A program made the translations under genes and the position numbers. The notes below the pieces were generated by a model. The model saw nothing but the letters and a program-made list of their open reading frames with translations, made no database searches and was not told the origin of the DNA. Below, piece by piece: positions 16,516-25,004 of a stretch of 64,000 bases of DNA. The stretch is taken from NCBI RefSeq assembly GCF_040796495.1, contig NZ_JBFNQN010000010.1, positions 1 to 64,000 of the forward strand, in the 5' to 3' direction. Source of the DNA: Kineococcus endophyticus. GTDB taxonomy: Bacteria > Actinomycetota > Actinomycetes > Actinomycetales > Kineococcaceae. Numbering within the stretch: position 1 is the first letter of the stretch; every line of letters begins with the position of its first letter.

Positions 16516-16561
16516 TCGTCCACAGGGCGGAGTTGTCCACACCATCCAGACGTTGTCCACA
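16516..16561 (+). promoter_or_regulatory. Cluster of three DnaA-box-like 9-mers
   Basis: TTGTCCACA occurs at 16533-16541 and 16553-16561, and TCGTCCACA (one mismatch) at 16516-16524, all in the same orientation with starts 17 and 20 bp apart. TTGTCCACA is the high-GC actinobacterial DnaA box consensus. They lie between the divergent FtsK-type gene and the Tad operon. Confidence 0.6.
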
Positions 16562-16591
16562 TCACCCGAATGCCGATCGCCGGTTTTCCCC

Positions 16592-16597
16592 TACGGT
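16592..16597 (+). promoter_or_regulatory. -10 element TACGGT for the Tad operon
   Basis: TACGGT would give a start near 16604 and a leader of about 23 nt containing AGGGGGAGG before GTG 16627. It lies 30 bp behind the last DnaA-like box. Confidence 0.5.
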
Positions 16598-16626
16598 TCT
16601 CCGAGCCGAGTGAGGGGGAGGTGCGC

Positions 16627-17859
16627 GTGGACGCGGTGCGGCTGGTGGAGGACGAGGTGCGGGCGCAGGTGCGCCGCCGCATCGCGGCCGGGAGTTTCCG
16701 GGGGGACGCGGCCGAACTGCGCTCCCTCGTGGACTCCGTCGTCCTCGACTACGACCTGCGGTCCCTCGACGGTTCCCTGCCCGGTCTGCCCGACCGGCAG
16801 GACGCGGCTCGCGAGGTCGTCGCGGCGGTCTCGGGTTTCGGTCCGCTGCAACGGTACTTCGACGACCCCGACGTCGAGGAGATCTGGATCAACGAACCCG
16901 GCAAGGTGTTCGTGGCGCGCGGTGGGGTCGCCGAACTCACGACCACCATCCTCGACGAGGAGACCGTCGCCGAACTCGTGGAACGGATGCTCGCCACGAG
17001 CGGTCGTCGGGTGGACCTGTCCTCGCCGTTCGTCGACGCGTCGCTGCCCGACGGGTCGCGGGTGCACGTCGTCATCCCGGACGTGACGCGCCGGCACTGG
17101 GCCGTGAACGTCCGCCGGTTCGTCGTCCGTGCCCGCCGCCTCGACGACCTCGTGGGGTTGGGTTCCCTCACCGCACCCGCCGCCCGGTTCCTGTCCGCCG
17201 CCGTCGCGGCCGGGTTGAACGTCCTGGTCTCCGGCGGGACCCAGGCCGGCAAGACGACGCTCCTGAACTGCCTGCTCGCCGCCGTTCCCGCGCACCAGCG
17301 CATCGTGACGTGCGAGGAGGTGTTCGAGCTGCAGCTGCAGAACCGCGACGTCGTCGCGATGCAGTGCCGGCAGCCGAACCTCGAGGGCCGCGGGGAAATC
17401 CCGCTGCGCCGCCTCGTCAAGGAGGCGCTGCGGATGCGCCCGGACCGCCTCGTCGTCGGTGAGGTGCGGCAGGCCGAGAGCCTGGACCTGCTCATCGCCC
17501 TGAACTCCGGACTGCCCGGCGCCGCGACCGTCCACGCGAACTCCGCCGCCGACGCCGTCGCGAAGATGTGCACCCTGCCGCTCCTGGCGGGCGAGAACGT
17601 CACGAGCGGTTTCGTCGTCCCGGCGGTCGCGGCGAGCCTCGACCTCGTCGTCCACGCCGGGCTCGACACCACGGGTCGCCGTCGCGTGCGCGAGGTGCTC
17701 GCCGTCCCGGGCCGGGTGGAGGGCGGCGTCGTCGAGACCGCCGAACTGTTCACCACGCGCGGCGGGGAACTCGTCCGCGGGACGGGCTGGCCCCCGCACC
17801 GGGACCGCTTCGAGCGCGCGGGTTTCGACCTCGCCGACCTGCTCGGGACCTCCGGGTGA
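16627..17859 (+). CDS. cpaF: Tad/Flp pilus assembly ATPase (CpaF/TadA)
   Basis: This 410-aa hexameric ATPase of the type IV/II secretion superfamily powers Flp pilus assembly at the inner membrane face. Motifs: DDPDVEEIWINEPGKVFV of the N-terminal domain, Walker A GGTQAGKTT near 203-212, the Asp box ERIVTCEEVFELQL-like segment, and MRPDRLVVGEVRQAE with GAATVHANSAADA (Walker B/His box). GTG 16627 follows AGGGGGAGG at a 6-nt distance; an ATG at 16570 would lie upstream of the proposed transcription start. First gene of a run of GTGA-overlapping genes. Confidence 0.92.
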   Translation: MDAVRLVEDEVRAQVRRRIAAGSFRGDAAELRSLVDSVVLDYDLRSLDGSLPGLPDRQDAAREVVAAVSGFGPLQRYFDDPDVEEIWINEPGKVFVARGGVAELTTTILDEETVAELVERMLATSGRRVDLSSPFVDASLPDGSRVHVVIPDVTRRHWAVNVRRFVVRARRLDDLVGLGSLTAPAARFLSAAVAAGLNVLVSGGTQAGKTTLLNCLLAAVPAHQRIVTCEEVFELQLQNRDVVAMQCRQPNLEGRGEIPLRRLVKEALRMRPDRLVVGEVRQAESLDLLIALNSGLPGAATVHANSAADAVAKMCTLPLLAGENVTSGFVVPAVAASLDLVVHAGLDTTGRRRVREVLAVPGRVEGGVVETAELFTTRGGELVRGTGWPPHRDRFERAGFDLADLLGTSG

Positions 17860-18719
17860 ACGGGTCGATGGACGGGGTGCGGGTCGGGGCGTTGCTGGGC
17901 CTCGGCGTCTTCTGCGTGTGGTGGGCGTGCTGGACCCGCCCGCCGCGGGTGCGGCGGCCGCGTCGTCGCGTCCGCGCGCTGCTCGACGCCGCGGGCTGGC
18001 CGGAGGTCCCCACCGCCGCCCTTCCGTTCGTCTGCCTCGTGGCCGGCACCGGCGCGGGGGTCCTGGTGCTCGCCGTCAGCGCGGTGCCCGTGCTCGGGTT
18101 CGGGGCCTGCGCCGCGGCCGCGTGGGCGCCGGTCGTCCTCGCCCGGTCGCGGGCCCGCCGCCGGGAGCAGGACGCCGCCGCGCAGTGGCCCGACGCCGTC
18201 GACGCCATGACGGCGTCCGTCCGCGCAGGCGCCACGCTGCCGGAGGCGGTGGCCGGGCTCGCCGTGCGCGGTCCGTCGGGGTTCCGACCGGCCTTCGCGC
18301 GGTTCGCCGCCGCCCACCGGGCCAGCGGGTCCTTCGACGCCGAGCTGGAACGGCTGCGCGACGACCTCGCCGACCCCGTCTTCGACCGGCTCGCGGCGAC
18401 GGTGCGCATGACGCGGCAGGTCGGCGGCAGCGACCTCGGCGCCACGCTGCGGACGTTCTCCGGCTACCTGCGCGAGGACGCCCGCACCCGCGGCGAACTC
18501 CAGGCCCGGCAGAGCTGGACGGTCTCGGCGGCCCGCCTCGCGGTCGCCGCGCCGTGGATCGTGCTGGCGCTGCTCGCCACCCGCCCGGGGACCCTCGCGG
18601 CGTTCGCCGACACGACGGGTGCCCTCGTCCTCGCCGGCGGGGCCGCGCTGACGGCCGGGTCCTACCGGCTCATGCTGCGGCTCGGTCGGCTGCCCACGCC
18701 ACGGCGGGTGCTGACGTGA
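17856..18719 (+). CDS. tadB: Tad pilus inner-membrane protein TadB (T2SSF domain)
   Basis: This 287-aa membrane platform protein has two N-terminal helices near 5-20 and 48-85 (LPFVCLVAGTGAGVLVLAV), the cytoplasmic T2SSF helical domain (WPDAVDAMTASVRAGATLPEAVAGLA, RMTRQVGGSDLGATLRTFSGYLREDARTRGELQARQ, split) and two C-terminal helices. It should pair with the TadC product and CpaF. GTG 17856 overlaps the cpaF stop (GTGA); ATG 17868 is a possible alternative. Confidence 0.88.
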   Translation: MNGSMDGVRVGALLGLGVFCVWWACWTRPPRVRRPRRRVRALLDAAGWPEVPTAALPFVCLVAGTGAGVLVLAVSAVPVLGFGACAAAAWAPVVLARSRARRREQDAAAQWPDAVDAMTASVRAGATLPEAVAGLAVRGPSGFRPAFARFAAAHRASGSFDAELERLRDDLADPVFDRLAATVRMTRQVGGSDLGATLRTFSGYLREDARTRGELQARQSWTVSAARLAVAAPWIVLALLATRPGTLAAFADTTGALVLAGGAALTAGSYRLMLRLGRLPTPRRVLT

Positions 18720-19582
18720 CCGGCGCGCTGCTCGGGCTCCTCGCCGGTCTGGGCCTGCTCCTCGTGCTCACCGGTGTCCCGCTGGGGCGTCGCGTCGCCC
18801 TGGAGGCGCGCGTGCTGCCGTACCTCGGGCACGGGACCACGTCGGCGCAGGACCGGGTCCGGTCGCTGGCCGCGGCCGTCGGTCAGCGGCTCGGTGGCGG
18901 TCGCACCGTGGCCGGCCGTCTCGCCGTCCTGGACCCCGGGACCGACGGCTCCGACCGCTCCCCGGGCCACCGTGCCGAGCAGGTCCTGTGGGCCTGCGCT
19001 GCCACGGTCCTGGCGCTCGTCGTCGCCGTCGCCGCGGCAGGCGGCGACCCGCTGGCGGTGCTCGCCGCGATGGCCGTCGGAGCTTGCGCGGGGGTGCTCG
19101 CCCGCGACGCCGTCCTGGACCGCGCGGTCCGGCGGCGCCGGGCCGAGCTCGTCGCGGAACTGCCCGCGGTGGCCGAACTGCTCGCGTTGTCCGTCGCGGC
19201 GGGGGAGAACGTCACCGCGGCCCTCGAACGGGTCGCCGCCGGCCGCGGGCCCCTGTGCGACGGGTTGCGCGGGGCCCTGGCCCGCGTGCGGACGGGCACC
19301 CCGCTGCTGGAGGCCCTGACGACGCTCGCCGGCCGGTGGCAGGTGCCCCCGTTCACCCGCTTCGTCGACGCGGTCTGCGTCGCCGTCGAGGCGGGCAGCC
19401 CGCTGGCGGAGGTGCTGCGCGCCCAGGCGGCCGACGCCCGCGACGCCGAGCACCGCCGGCTGACGGAGGCCGGGGGCCGCGCCGAGGTGCGGATGCTCGT
19501 GCCGGTCGTCTTCGGGATCCTCCCGACCGTCGTCGTCTTCGCCGTCTACCCCGGGCTGGCCCAGCTCCAGCTCGACCACTGA
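18716..19582 (+). CDS. tadC: Tad pilus inner-membrane protein TadC (T2SSF domain)
   Basis: This 288-aa second platform protein has hydrophobic segments at residues about 1-20 and 85-125 and at the C-terminus (LVPVVFGILPTVVVFAVYP), around a T2SSF domain containing LPAVAELLALSVAAGENVTAALERVA and VEAGSPLAEVLRAQAADARDAEHRRLTEAGGRAEVRM (split). Its GTG overlaps the tadB stop by 4 nt. TadB and TadC normally form the heteromeric membrane core of the Flp machine. Confidence 0.88.
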   Translation: MTGALLGLLAGLGLLLVLTGVPLGRRVALEARVLPYLGHGTTSAQDRVRSLAAAVGQRLGGGRTVAGRLAVLDPGTDGSDRSPGHRAEQVLWACAATVLALVVAVAAAGGDPLAVLAAMAVGACAGVLARDAVLDRAVRRRRAELVAELPAVAELLALSVAAGENVTAALERVAAGRGPLCDGLRGALARVRTGTPLLEALTTLAGRWQVPPFTRFVDAVCVAVEAGSPLAEVLRAQAADARDAEHRRLTEAGGRAEVRMLVPVVFGILPTVVVFAVYPGLAQLQLDH

Positions 19583-19611
19583 GCGGACCCACCGCAGAGA
19601 AGAGGAACACC

Positions 19612-19797
19612 GTGCTCCACCAGTTGCTGACCGCCCTCGGGGACAGGATCGAGAACGACGACCGGGGCGACGTGCCCGGCTGGGTGCTCGTCACGATCAT
19701 GACCGCCGGCCTGGTGGTCGGGCTGTGGGCCGTCGCCGGTCCGCGCCTGGCCGCCCTGTTCACCACCGCGATGGACGCGGTCGTGACCCAGTTGTGA
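19612..19797 (+). CDS. Flp/DUF4244-position small pilin-like membrane peptide
   Basis: This 61-aa protein lies where the Flp pilin sits in other actinobacterial Tad loci. It has a charged N-terminus ending in DDRGDVPG and one hydrophobic helix (WVLVTIMTAGLVVGLWAVAG). A prepilin-peptidase site after a Gly is conceivable, but the usual Glu at mature position 5 is absent. AGAGGA lies 5 nt before GTG 19612. It is the only non-overlapping start of the operon, with its own ribosome site, consistent with a need for more product. Confidence 0.75.
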   Translation: MLHQLLTALGDRIENDDRGDVPGWVLVTIMTAGLVVGLWAVAGPRLAALFTTAMDAVVTQL

Positions 19798-20180
19798 GGG
19801 CCCCGCACCGCGGGGACGAGGGGTCGGCCGTCGCGGAGTTCGCCGCCGTGGCCGGGCTGCTGTCCCTGCTCTTCGTCGCCGTCGTGCAGCTCGCCGTCGT
19901 CCAGCACGTGCGGGCGACCGCCGCCGACTGCGCGGGGGAGGGCGCCCGCTTCGGGGCGCTGCGCGGACACTCCCCGGCCGACGGGGCCCGGCGCACCCGC
20001 GAGCTCCTCGCCGCGTCCCTGTCACCGGCCTACGCCCGTGACGTCACCGCGGGCGTCGTCCGCGTCGGTGCGCAGCCCGTCGTCGAGGTGCAGGTCGCGG
20101 CCCCGCTCCCGGTGCTCGGGCTGCTCGGGCCGGGACGCGGGCTCACCGTCCGAGGCCACGCCCTGCAGGAGGGGTCGTGA
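19794..20180 (+). CDS. TadE-like pseudopilin
   Basis: This 128-aa protein has the TadE signature DEGSAVAEFAAVAGLLSLLFVAVVQLAVV: a short charged leader, Glu, then one hydrophobic helix, followed by an extracytoplasmic domain. TadE proteins are minor pseudopilins matured by the prepilin peptidase. Its GTG overlaps the preceding stop by 4 nt. Confidence 0.85.
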   Translation: MRAPHRGDEGSAVAEFAAVAGLLSLLFVAVVQLAVVQHVRATAADCAGEGARFGALRGHSPADGARRTRELLAASLSPAYARDVTAGVVRVGAQPVVEVQVAAPLPVLGLLGPGRGLTVRGHALQEGS

Positions 20181-20587
20181 CGCGCGACGAGGGCAGCGCC
20201 ACCGTCGAGTTCCTCGCCGTCGGGATCCTGCTCCTGGTCCCGCTGGTCTACCTCGTCCTGACGCTGGGCCGGGTGCAGGCGGCGACGTTCGCGGCCGGGT
20301 CCGGCGCGAGCGAGGCCGCCCGCCTGACCGCCGCCGGCGCACCCCCGGCCGACGCCGAGGCGGCGGTGGCGCTCGCGGTCACCGACCAGGCGCTGCCGGC
20401 GCGGACCGCGCGCCTGGCCGTCGCCTGCGCCGCCGACCCCTGCCGCACCCCCGAGGCGGAGGTGGCCGCGACCGTCCGCGTCGACGTGCCGCTGCCGCTC
20501 GTGCCGGCCTTCGCCCGCGACGTGCTGCCCCTGCAGGTCCCGGTGAGCGTCCGTCGCGTCGCCGTCGTCGACCGGTTCGCGCCGTGA
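20177..20587 (+). CDS. TadE/TadG-like pseudopilin
   Basis: This 136-aa protein opens with TRDEGSATVEFLAVGILLLVPLVYLVL, again a TadE-type prepilin leader and helix, and has two Cys in CAADPCRTPE that could form a disulfide outside the membrane. Its GTG overlaps the upstream stop. It probably forms a minor pilus complex with its two neighbours. Confidence 0.83.
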   Translation: MTRDEGSATVEFLAVGILLLVPLVYLVLTLGRVQAATFAAGSGASEAARLTAAGAPPADAEAAVALAVTDQALPARTARLAVACAADPCRTPEAEVAATVRVDVPLPLVPAFARDVLPLQVPVSVRRVAVVDRFAP

Positions 20588-21027
20588 GCAGTCCGAAGAC
20601 TCCGACGGGTGACGAGGGCCGGATCACGCTGCTGGCCCTGGCCTTCGGCCTGCTCGCCACGGTCCTGGTCCTCGTCGTCACGTCGGCGTCCGCGGTGCAC
20701 CTGCAGCGCAAGGAGCTGTACGCCCTGTCCGACGCCGCGGCCCGCGACGCCGCCGACGCCCTCGACGAGGACCGCTACTACGCGGGCGGACGCGCCGGTG
20801 ACCCGCTGCTGCTGACCCGCGCCTCGGTCCGGGACAGCGTCGAGGCCTACGTCGCCGCGCACGCGGCGGGCGTCGCGGTCGGCGCGGGCACCGGCACGCC
20901 GGACGGGCGGACGGCCCGCGTCGAACTCGTCCGGGTGACGACCCCGCCCTTCGCGTCCTTCGTCCCGGCGCAGTTCGTCCGGGTCCGCCTCGTAGCGCGG
21001 TCGAGCGCGGTGGCCGACCTGCGGTGA
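20584..21027 (+). CDS. TadG-like / Rv3654c-like pilus-locus protein
   Basis: This 147-aa protein has the leader SSPKTPTGDEGRITLLALAFGLLATVLVLVVTSASAVHLQRKELYALSDAAA (split), typical of the last Tad-locus gene of actinobacteria: one membrane helix then a domain starting with a LYALSDAAARDAADALDE helix. Its GTG overlaps the preceding stop by 4 nt. It ends the operon; no terminator hairpin is evident. Confidence 0.8.
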   Translation: MSSPKTPTGDEGRITLLALAFGLLATVLVLVVTSASAVHLQRKELYALSDAAARDAADALDEDRYYAGGRAGDPLLLTRASVRDSVEAYVAAHAAGVAVGAGTGTPDGRTARVELVRVTTPPFASFVPAQFVRVRLVARSSAVADLR

Positions 21028-21046
21028 GCGTGCCAGCGTGTGCGCC

Positions 21047-21718
21047 GTGGAGCTTCGAGACGCAGGAGTCCTGGTCACGGGTGCGGGCGGCGGGCTGGGC
21101 CGTCCCCTGGTGGAGGGGCTGCTGGCCGCCGGCGCCCGGGTCGTGGTGAGCGGACGGACGGCGCCGCAGATCGACGGCACGCACGCCGTCGCCGCCGACC
21201 TGCGGTTGCCGGGGGAGCCCGAGCGCCTCGTGGAGGAGGCCGTCGCCCACCTCGGCCGCCTGGACGGCCTCGTCCACGCCGCCGGGGTCGTCGCGTTCGG
21301 CAAGGGCGTCGACGCCGACGACGACCTCCTCGACGAGCTGTTCCTCGCCGACGCCATCGGCCCGATCCGGTTGCTGCGAGCCGCGGTCCCGCACCTGCGC
21401 GAGGGGAACGACGCGTTCGCGGCCGTCGTGACCGCCGTCGTCGCGGAGAAGCCGCAGGCCGGGATGGCCCCGTACTCCGCGGCCAAGGCCGCCCTGTCGT
21501 CCTTCGTCACGGCCCTGGCCCGGGAGGAGCGCTCGCGGGTCCGGGTCCTCGACGTCCGCCCGCCGCACACCGAGACCGGCCTGGCGACGCGGCCCGTCGC
21601 CGGGTCCGCGCCGAAGCTGCCGCAGGGCCTGGAGCCGCGGGCCGTGGCCGACCGCATCCTGCGCGGCATCACCGAGGGTGAGCGGGAGCTGCCGTCGGAG
21701 GCGTTCGCGCAGACGTAG
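21047..21718 (+). CDS. SDR family oxidoreductase
   Basis: This 223-aa classical short-chain dehydrogenase has [23 protein letters not shown] (TGxxxGxG cofactor loop) and the catalytic YSAAK ([12 protein letters not shown]). The usual catalytic Ser region reads [12 protein letters not shown], with Thr in place of Ser, so catalysis by the classical triad is uncertain. Substrate unknown. GTG 21047 gives the usual short lead before the first strand; GTG 21038 is an alternative. Its TAG stop is also the first half of the presumed prfB -10 hexamer. Confidence 0.85.
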   Translation: MELRDAGVLVTGAGGGLGRPLVEGLLAAGARVVVSGRTAPQIDGTHAVAADLRLPGEPERLVEEAVAHLGRLDGLVHAAGVVAFGKGVDADDDLLDELFLADAIGPIRLLRAAVPHLREGNDAFAAVVTAVVAEKPQAGMAPYSAAKAALSSFVTALAREERSRVRVLDVRPPHTETGLATRPVAGSAPKLPQGLEPRAVADRILRGITEGERELPSEAFAQT

Positions 21719-21721
21719 ACT
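21716..21721 (+). promoter_or_regulatory. -10 element TAGACT for prfB, starting with the SDR stop codon
   Basis: TAGACT begins with the TAG stop of the upstream gene and lies 8 nt before GTG 21730, implying a transcript with a leader of no more than 1-2 nt. Confidence 0.6.
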
Positions 21722-21729
21722 CGTCGGTC

Positions 21730-22833
21730 GTGGCCATCGACTTCCCCGCCGAGATCTCCGCCCTCCGCATGACGTACGCGTCCATCCGGGAGGTGTCGGA
21801 CCTCGAGGGCCTGCGCAAGGAGCTGGCCGACCTCAACGAGCAGGCCGCCGCGCCGGACCTGTGGGACGACCCCGAGACCGCCCAGGGCGTGACGAGCCGG
21901 CTGTCCTCGATCCAGGCCGAGCTGGAGCGCATCGAGAAGATGGGCGGGCGCATCGACGACCTCGAGGTGCTCGTCGAGCTGGCCGAGTCCGAGCACGACG
22001 CCGACTCCCTGGCCGAGGCCGAGGAGGAGCTCGCGGGCATCCGCAAGTCCCTCGAGGAGCTCGAGGTCCGCACGCTGCTGTCCGGGGAGTACGACCCGCG
22101 CGAGGCGCTCGTGACGATCCGCGCCGAGGCCGGGGGCGTCGACGCCGCCGACTTCGCGCAGATGCTCATGCGCATGTACCTGCGCTGGGCCGAGCGCCAC
22201 GGGTACAAGAGCGAGGTCTACGACACCTCCTACGCCGAGGAGGCGGGCATCAAGTCGGCGACGTTCAAGGTCGCCGCGCCCTACGCCTACGGCACCCTGA
22301 GCGTCGAGCAGGGCACCCACCGCCTCGTGCGCATCTCGCCCTTCGACAACCAGGGCCGTCGCCAGACGTCGTTCGCCGGCGTCGAGGTGCTGCCCGTCGT
22401 GGCCGAGACCGACCACATCGAGATCCCGGAGAACGAGGTCCGCGTCGACGTCTACCGCTCGTCCGGCCCGGGTGGTCAGTCGGTCAACACGACCGACTCC
22501 GCGGTCCGCCTGACGCACCTGCCGACCGGCATCGTCGTCACCTGCCAGAACGAGAAGTCGCAGCTGCAGAACAAGGCGGCCGCCATGCGCGTCCTGCAGG
22601 CCAAGCTGCTGGAGAAGGCGCGTCAGGACCGGCAGGCAGAGCTCGACGCGCTCAAGGGCGAGGACTCCGGCTCGTGGGGCAACCAGATGCGGTCCTACGT
22701 CCTGCAGCCCTACAAGATGGTCAAGGACCTGCGCACGAACTTCGAGGTCGGCAACACCGACGGCGTCTTCGACGGGGAGATCGACAGCTTCCTCGACGCG
22801 GGCATCCGCTGGCGGCGGCAGCGCGAGGCCTGA
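21730..22833 (+). CDS. prfB: Peptide chain release factor 2
   Basis: Class I release factor that reads UGA and UAA and triggers peptidyl-tRNA hydrolysis at the ribosome. It has 367 aa with the codon-recognition tripeptide SPF ([12 protein letters not shown]) and the catalytic GGQ ([16 protein letters not shown]). The coding frame is continuous, so the autoregulatory UGA frameshift found in E. coli prfB is absent, as usual in actinobacteria. GTG start; ftsE follows closely. Confidence 0.96.
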   Translation: MAIDFPAEISALRMTYASIREVSDLEGLRKELADLNEQAAAPDLWDDPETAQGVTSRLSSIQAELERIEKMGGRIDDLEVLVELAESEHDADSLAEAEEELAGIRKSLEELEVRTLLSGEYDPREALVTIRAEAGGVDAADFAQMLMRMYLRWAERHGYKSEVYDTSYAEEAGIKSATFKVAAPYAYGTLSVEQGTHRLVRISPFDNQGRRQTSFAGVEVLPVVAETDHIEIPENEVRVDVYRSSGPGGQSVNTTDSAVRLTHLPTGIVVTCQNEKSQLQNKAAAMRVLQAKLLEKARQDRQAELDALKGEDSGSWGNQMRSYVLQPYKMVKDLRTNFEVGNTDGVFDGEIDSFLDAGIRWRRQREA

Positions 22834-22862
22834 GCCCGGCGCTCACGCTGAGCCACAGACCA

Positions 22863-22868
22863 TAGGGT
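22863..22868 (+). promoter_or_regulatory. Leaderless -10 element, TAGGGT-N7-ATG
   Basis: TAGGGT lies 7 nt before ATG 22876 and only 4 nt before GTG 22873, which supports the ATG as the ftsE start. Confidence 0.55.
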
Positions 22869-22875
22869 GGGAGTG

Positions 22876-23565
22876 ATGATCACCTTCGAGCACGTCAGCA
22901 AGTCCTACGGCGAGGGGCACCGCCCCGCGCTCGCCGAGGTGACCCTCCAGATCGACAAGGGCGACTTCGTCTTCCTCGTCGGCCCCTCGGGATCGGGCAA
23001 GTCCACCTTCCTGCGGCTGGTGCTGAAGGAGGAGAAGGCCAGCTCCGGCTCGGTCCAGGTCAACGGTCGTGACGTCGGCCGGCTGCGCTCCTGGAAGGTG
23101 CCGCAGCTGCGCCGCCAGATCGGGGTCGTGTTCCAGGACTTCCGGCTCCTGGCCGACAAGTCCGTCTACGAGAACGTCGCCTTCGCCCTGCAGGTGCTGG
23201 GCAAGCCGCGTCACGTCATCGCCCAGACCGTCCCGGAGACGCTGGGACTGGTGGGCCTGGCCGGCAAGGAGAAGCGCCGCCCGCACGAGCTGTCCGGGGG
23301 TGAGCAGCAGCGCGTGGCGATCGCGCGCGCGTTCGTCAACCGGCCGGCGATCCTGCTGGCCGACGAGCCCACCGGGAACCTCGACCCCGAGACGAGCGTC
23401 GGGATCATGAAGCTGCTGGACCGCATCAACCGCACGGGGACCACGATTCTCATGGCCACGCACGACGACGACATCGTCGACCAGATGCGCAAGCGCGTCG
23501 TCGAGCTGCGCGACGGTCGCGTCGTGCGCGACGAGGACCGCGGCGTCTACGGATCGGGCCGCTGA
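22876..23565 (+). CDS. ftsE: Cell division ATP-binding protein FtsE
   Basis: This 229-aa ABC ATPase drives the FtsX membrane protein, which activates peptidoglycan hydrolases at the septum. Walker [12 protein letters not shown]-loop VFQDFRLL, signature [14 protein letters not shown] and Walker [13 protein letters not shown] are all present. The start [12 protein letters not shown] is the family norm. Its stop and the ftsX start overlap by one base (TGATG). Confidence 0.95.
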   Translation: MITFEHVSKSYGEGHRPALAEVTLQIDKGDFVFLVGPSGSGKSTFLRLVLKEEKASSGSVQVNGRDVGRLRSWKVPQLRRQIGVVFQDFRLLADKSVYENVAFALQVLGKPRHVIAQTVPETLGLVGLAGKEKRRPHELSGGEQQRVAIARAFVNRPAILLADEPTGNLDPETSVGIMKLLDRINRTGTTILMATHDDDIVDQMRKRVVELRDGRVVRDEDRGVYGSGR

Positions 23566-24470
23566 TGCGCCTGGGGTTCGTGCTGGGCGAGATGGCCACC
23601 GGCCTGCGCCGCAACTTCACGATGTCGGTCGCCGTCGTGCTCGTGACGATGGTGTCCCTGTTCTTCTTCGGGACCGGGCTGCTCGTGCAGAAGCAGGTCG
23701 GGATCCTCAAGGGCGAGTGGTACGACCGCGTCCAGGTCTCGGTCTTCCTCTGCGGTGACACCTCCCCGACCGACCGCTGCCCGAGCGGAGCGATCACCGA
23801 CGCCCAGCGCACCGCGCTGCGCGAGCAGCTGCAGGCGGACCCGCGCGTGGAGCGCGTCTACTACGAGTCCCAGCAGCAGGCCCTGGACAACTTCAAGGAG
23901 CAGTCCACTCCGGCGGTCACGGACAACCTGACGGCCGACCAGCTGCCGGAGTCCTTCCGCATCCGCCTCAACGACCCCCAGCAGTACAAGGAGGTCAGCG
24001 CGGACTACGAGACCGCCGTCGGGGTGGAGGACGTGCCCGACCAGCGCGCCATCCTGCAGCCGCTGTTCACGGTGCTGGACGTCGCGACGAACATCGCGCT
24101 GGGCCTGGCGGCGCTCATGCTGCTGTGCTCGATGATGCTCGTGTCCACGACGATCCGGCTCACGGCGTTCAGCCGCCGCCGCGAGACGACGATCATGCGG
24201 CTGGTCGGGGCGTCGCGTGCGCTCATCCAGTTGCCGTTCGTCCTCGAGGGCGTCGTGGCCAGCCTCATCGGGGGCGTGCTCGCCTCCGGGGCGCTGTGGG
24301 CGATGGTGAACTTCGGCGTCTCCCGCCTGCAGAACCGTCCGGGGTTCACGACGCGGCTCATCGACACGTCCGACGTGCTGACCCAGACGGGGCCGGTCAT
24401 CATCGGCGTCGGCGTCGTGTTCGCGGTCATCGCCTCCCTGTTCAGCCTGCGCCGCTGGCTCAAGGTCTAG
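23565..24470 (+). CDS. ftsX: Cell division membrane protein FtsX
   Basis: This 301-aa four-helix membrane protein has a first helix near 20-45 ([20 protein letters not shown]), an extracytoplasmic domain of about 120 residues with a Cys pair ([12 protein letters not shown]), and three C-terminal helices with the FtsX loop RREEI-type segment [24 protein letters not shown] (split). It works with FtsE in septal wall hydrolysis. The extracytoplasmic domain would bind a RipC-like or NlpC/P60 hydrolase, not in this window. Confidence 0.94.
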   Translation: MRLGFVLGEMATGLRRNFTMSVAVVLVTMVSLFFFGTGLLVQKQVGILKGEWYDRVQVSVFLCGDTSPTDRCPSGAITDAQRTALREQLQADPRVERVYYESQQQALDNFKEQSTPAVTDNLTADQLPESFRIRLNDPQQYKEVSADYETAVGVEDVPDQRAILQPLFTVLDVATNIALGLAALMLLCSMMLVSTTIRLTAFSRRRETTIMRLVGASRALIQLPFVLEGVVASLIGGVLASGALWAMVNFGVSRLQNRPGFTTRLIDTSDVLTQTGPVIIGVGVVFAVIASLFSLRRWLKV

Positions 24471-24473
24471 ACT
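24468..24473 (+). promoter_or_regulatory. -10 element TAGACT for smpB, starting with the ftsX stop codon
   Basis: TAGACT begins with the TAG stop of ftsX. Transcription near 24480 would give a leader of about 38 nt containing AGGAGGG. Confidence 0.5.
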
Positions 24474-24517
24474 GGAGGGCTCACGACCCGCAGAGCCAGA
24501 ACACCAGGAGGGACGAC

Positions 24518-24988
24518 GTGCCGCGCGAAACCGGGCGCAAGGTCATCGCCAGCAACCGCAAGGCGCGCCACGACTACTTCATCGACGACGTCTACGAGGC
24601 CGGCGTCAGCCTCATGGGCACCGAGGTGAAGGCCCTGCGGATGGGGCGGGCCTCCCTCGTCGACGGCTTCGCCCACATCGACCGGGGCGAGATGTGGCTC
24701 GAGGGCGTCCACATCCCCGAGTACGTCCAGGGGACCTGGACCAACCACACGCCGCGTCGCAAGCGGAAGCTCCTGCTGCACCGTGCCGAGATCGACAAGT
24801 GGGCGGGCAAGGTCCGCGAGTCCGGGCTGACGATCGTGCCGCTGGCGCTGTACTTCGTCGACGGGCGGGTCAAGGTCGAGATCGGCCTCGCGCGCGGCAA
24901 GAAGAACTACGACAAGCGGCACGCCCTGCGCGAGCGGCAGGACCGCCGCGAGGCCGAACGCGCGATGTCCTACCGGCAGAACCGCTGA
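24518..24988 (+). CDS. smpB: SsrA-binding protein SmpB
   Basis: This 156-aa tmRNA partner delivers ssrA to stalled ribosomes. It has an OB-fold core ([39 protein letters not shown], split), [29 protein letters not shown], and a basic tail that becomes helical in the ribosome. GTG 24518 has AGGAGGG 5 nt upstream. Its RNA partner ssrA lies 1.8 kb downstream on the same strand. Confidence 0.96.
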   Translation: MPRETGRKVIASNRKARHDYFIDDVYEAGVSLMGTEVKALRMGRASLVDGFAHIDRGEMWLEGVHIPEYVQGTWTNHTPRRKRKLLLHRAEIDKWAGKVRESGLTIVPLALYFVDGRVKVEIGLARGKKNYDKRHALRERQDRREAERAMSYRQNR

Positions 24989-25004
24989 CGCGGGGTTCGA
25001 CACC

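Noticed and set aside
16570-16626. Upstream ATG start for cpaF at 16570
   Set aside because: It lies before the presumed -10 TACGGT and overlaps the DnaA-box region; GTG 16627 has an excellent ribosome site.
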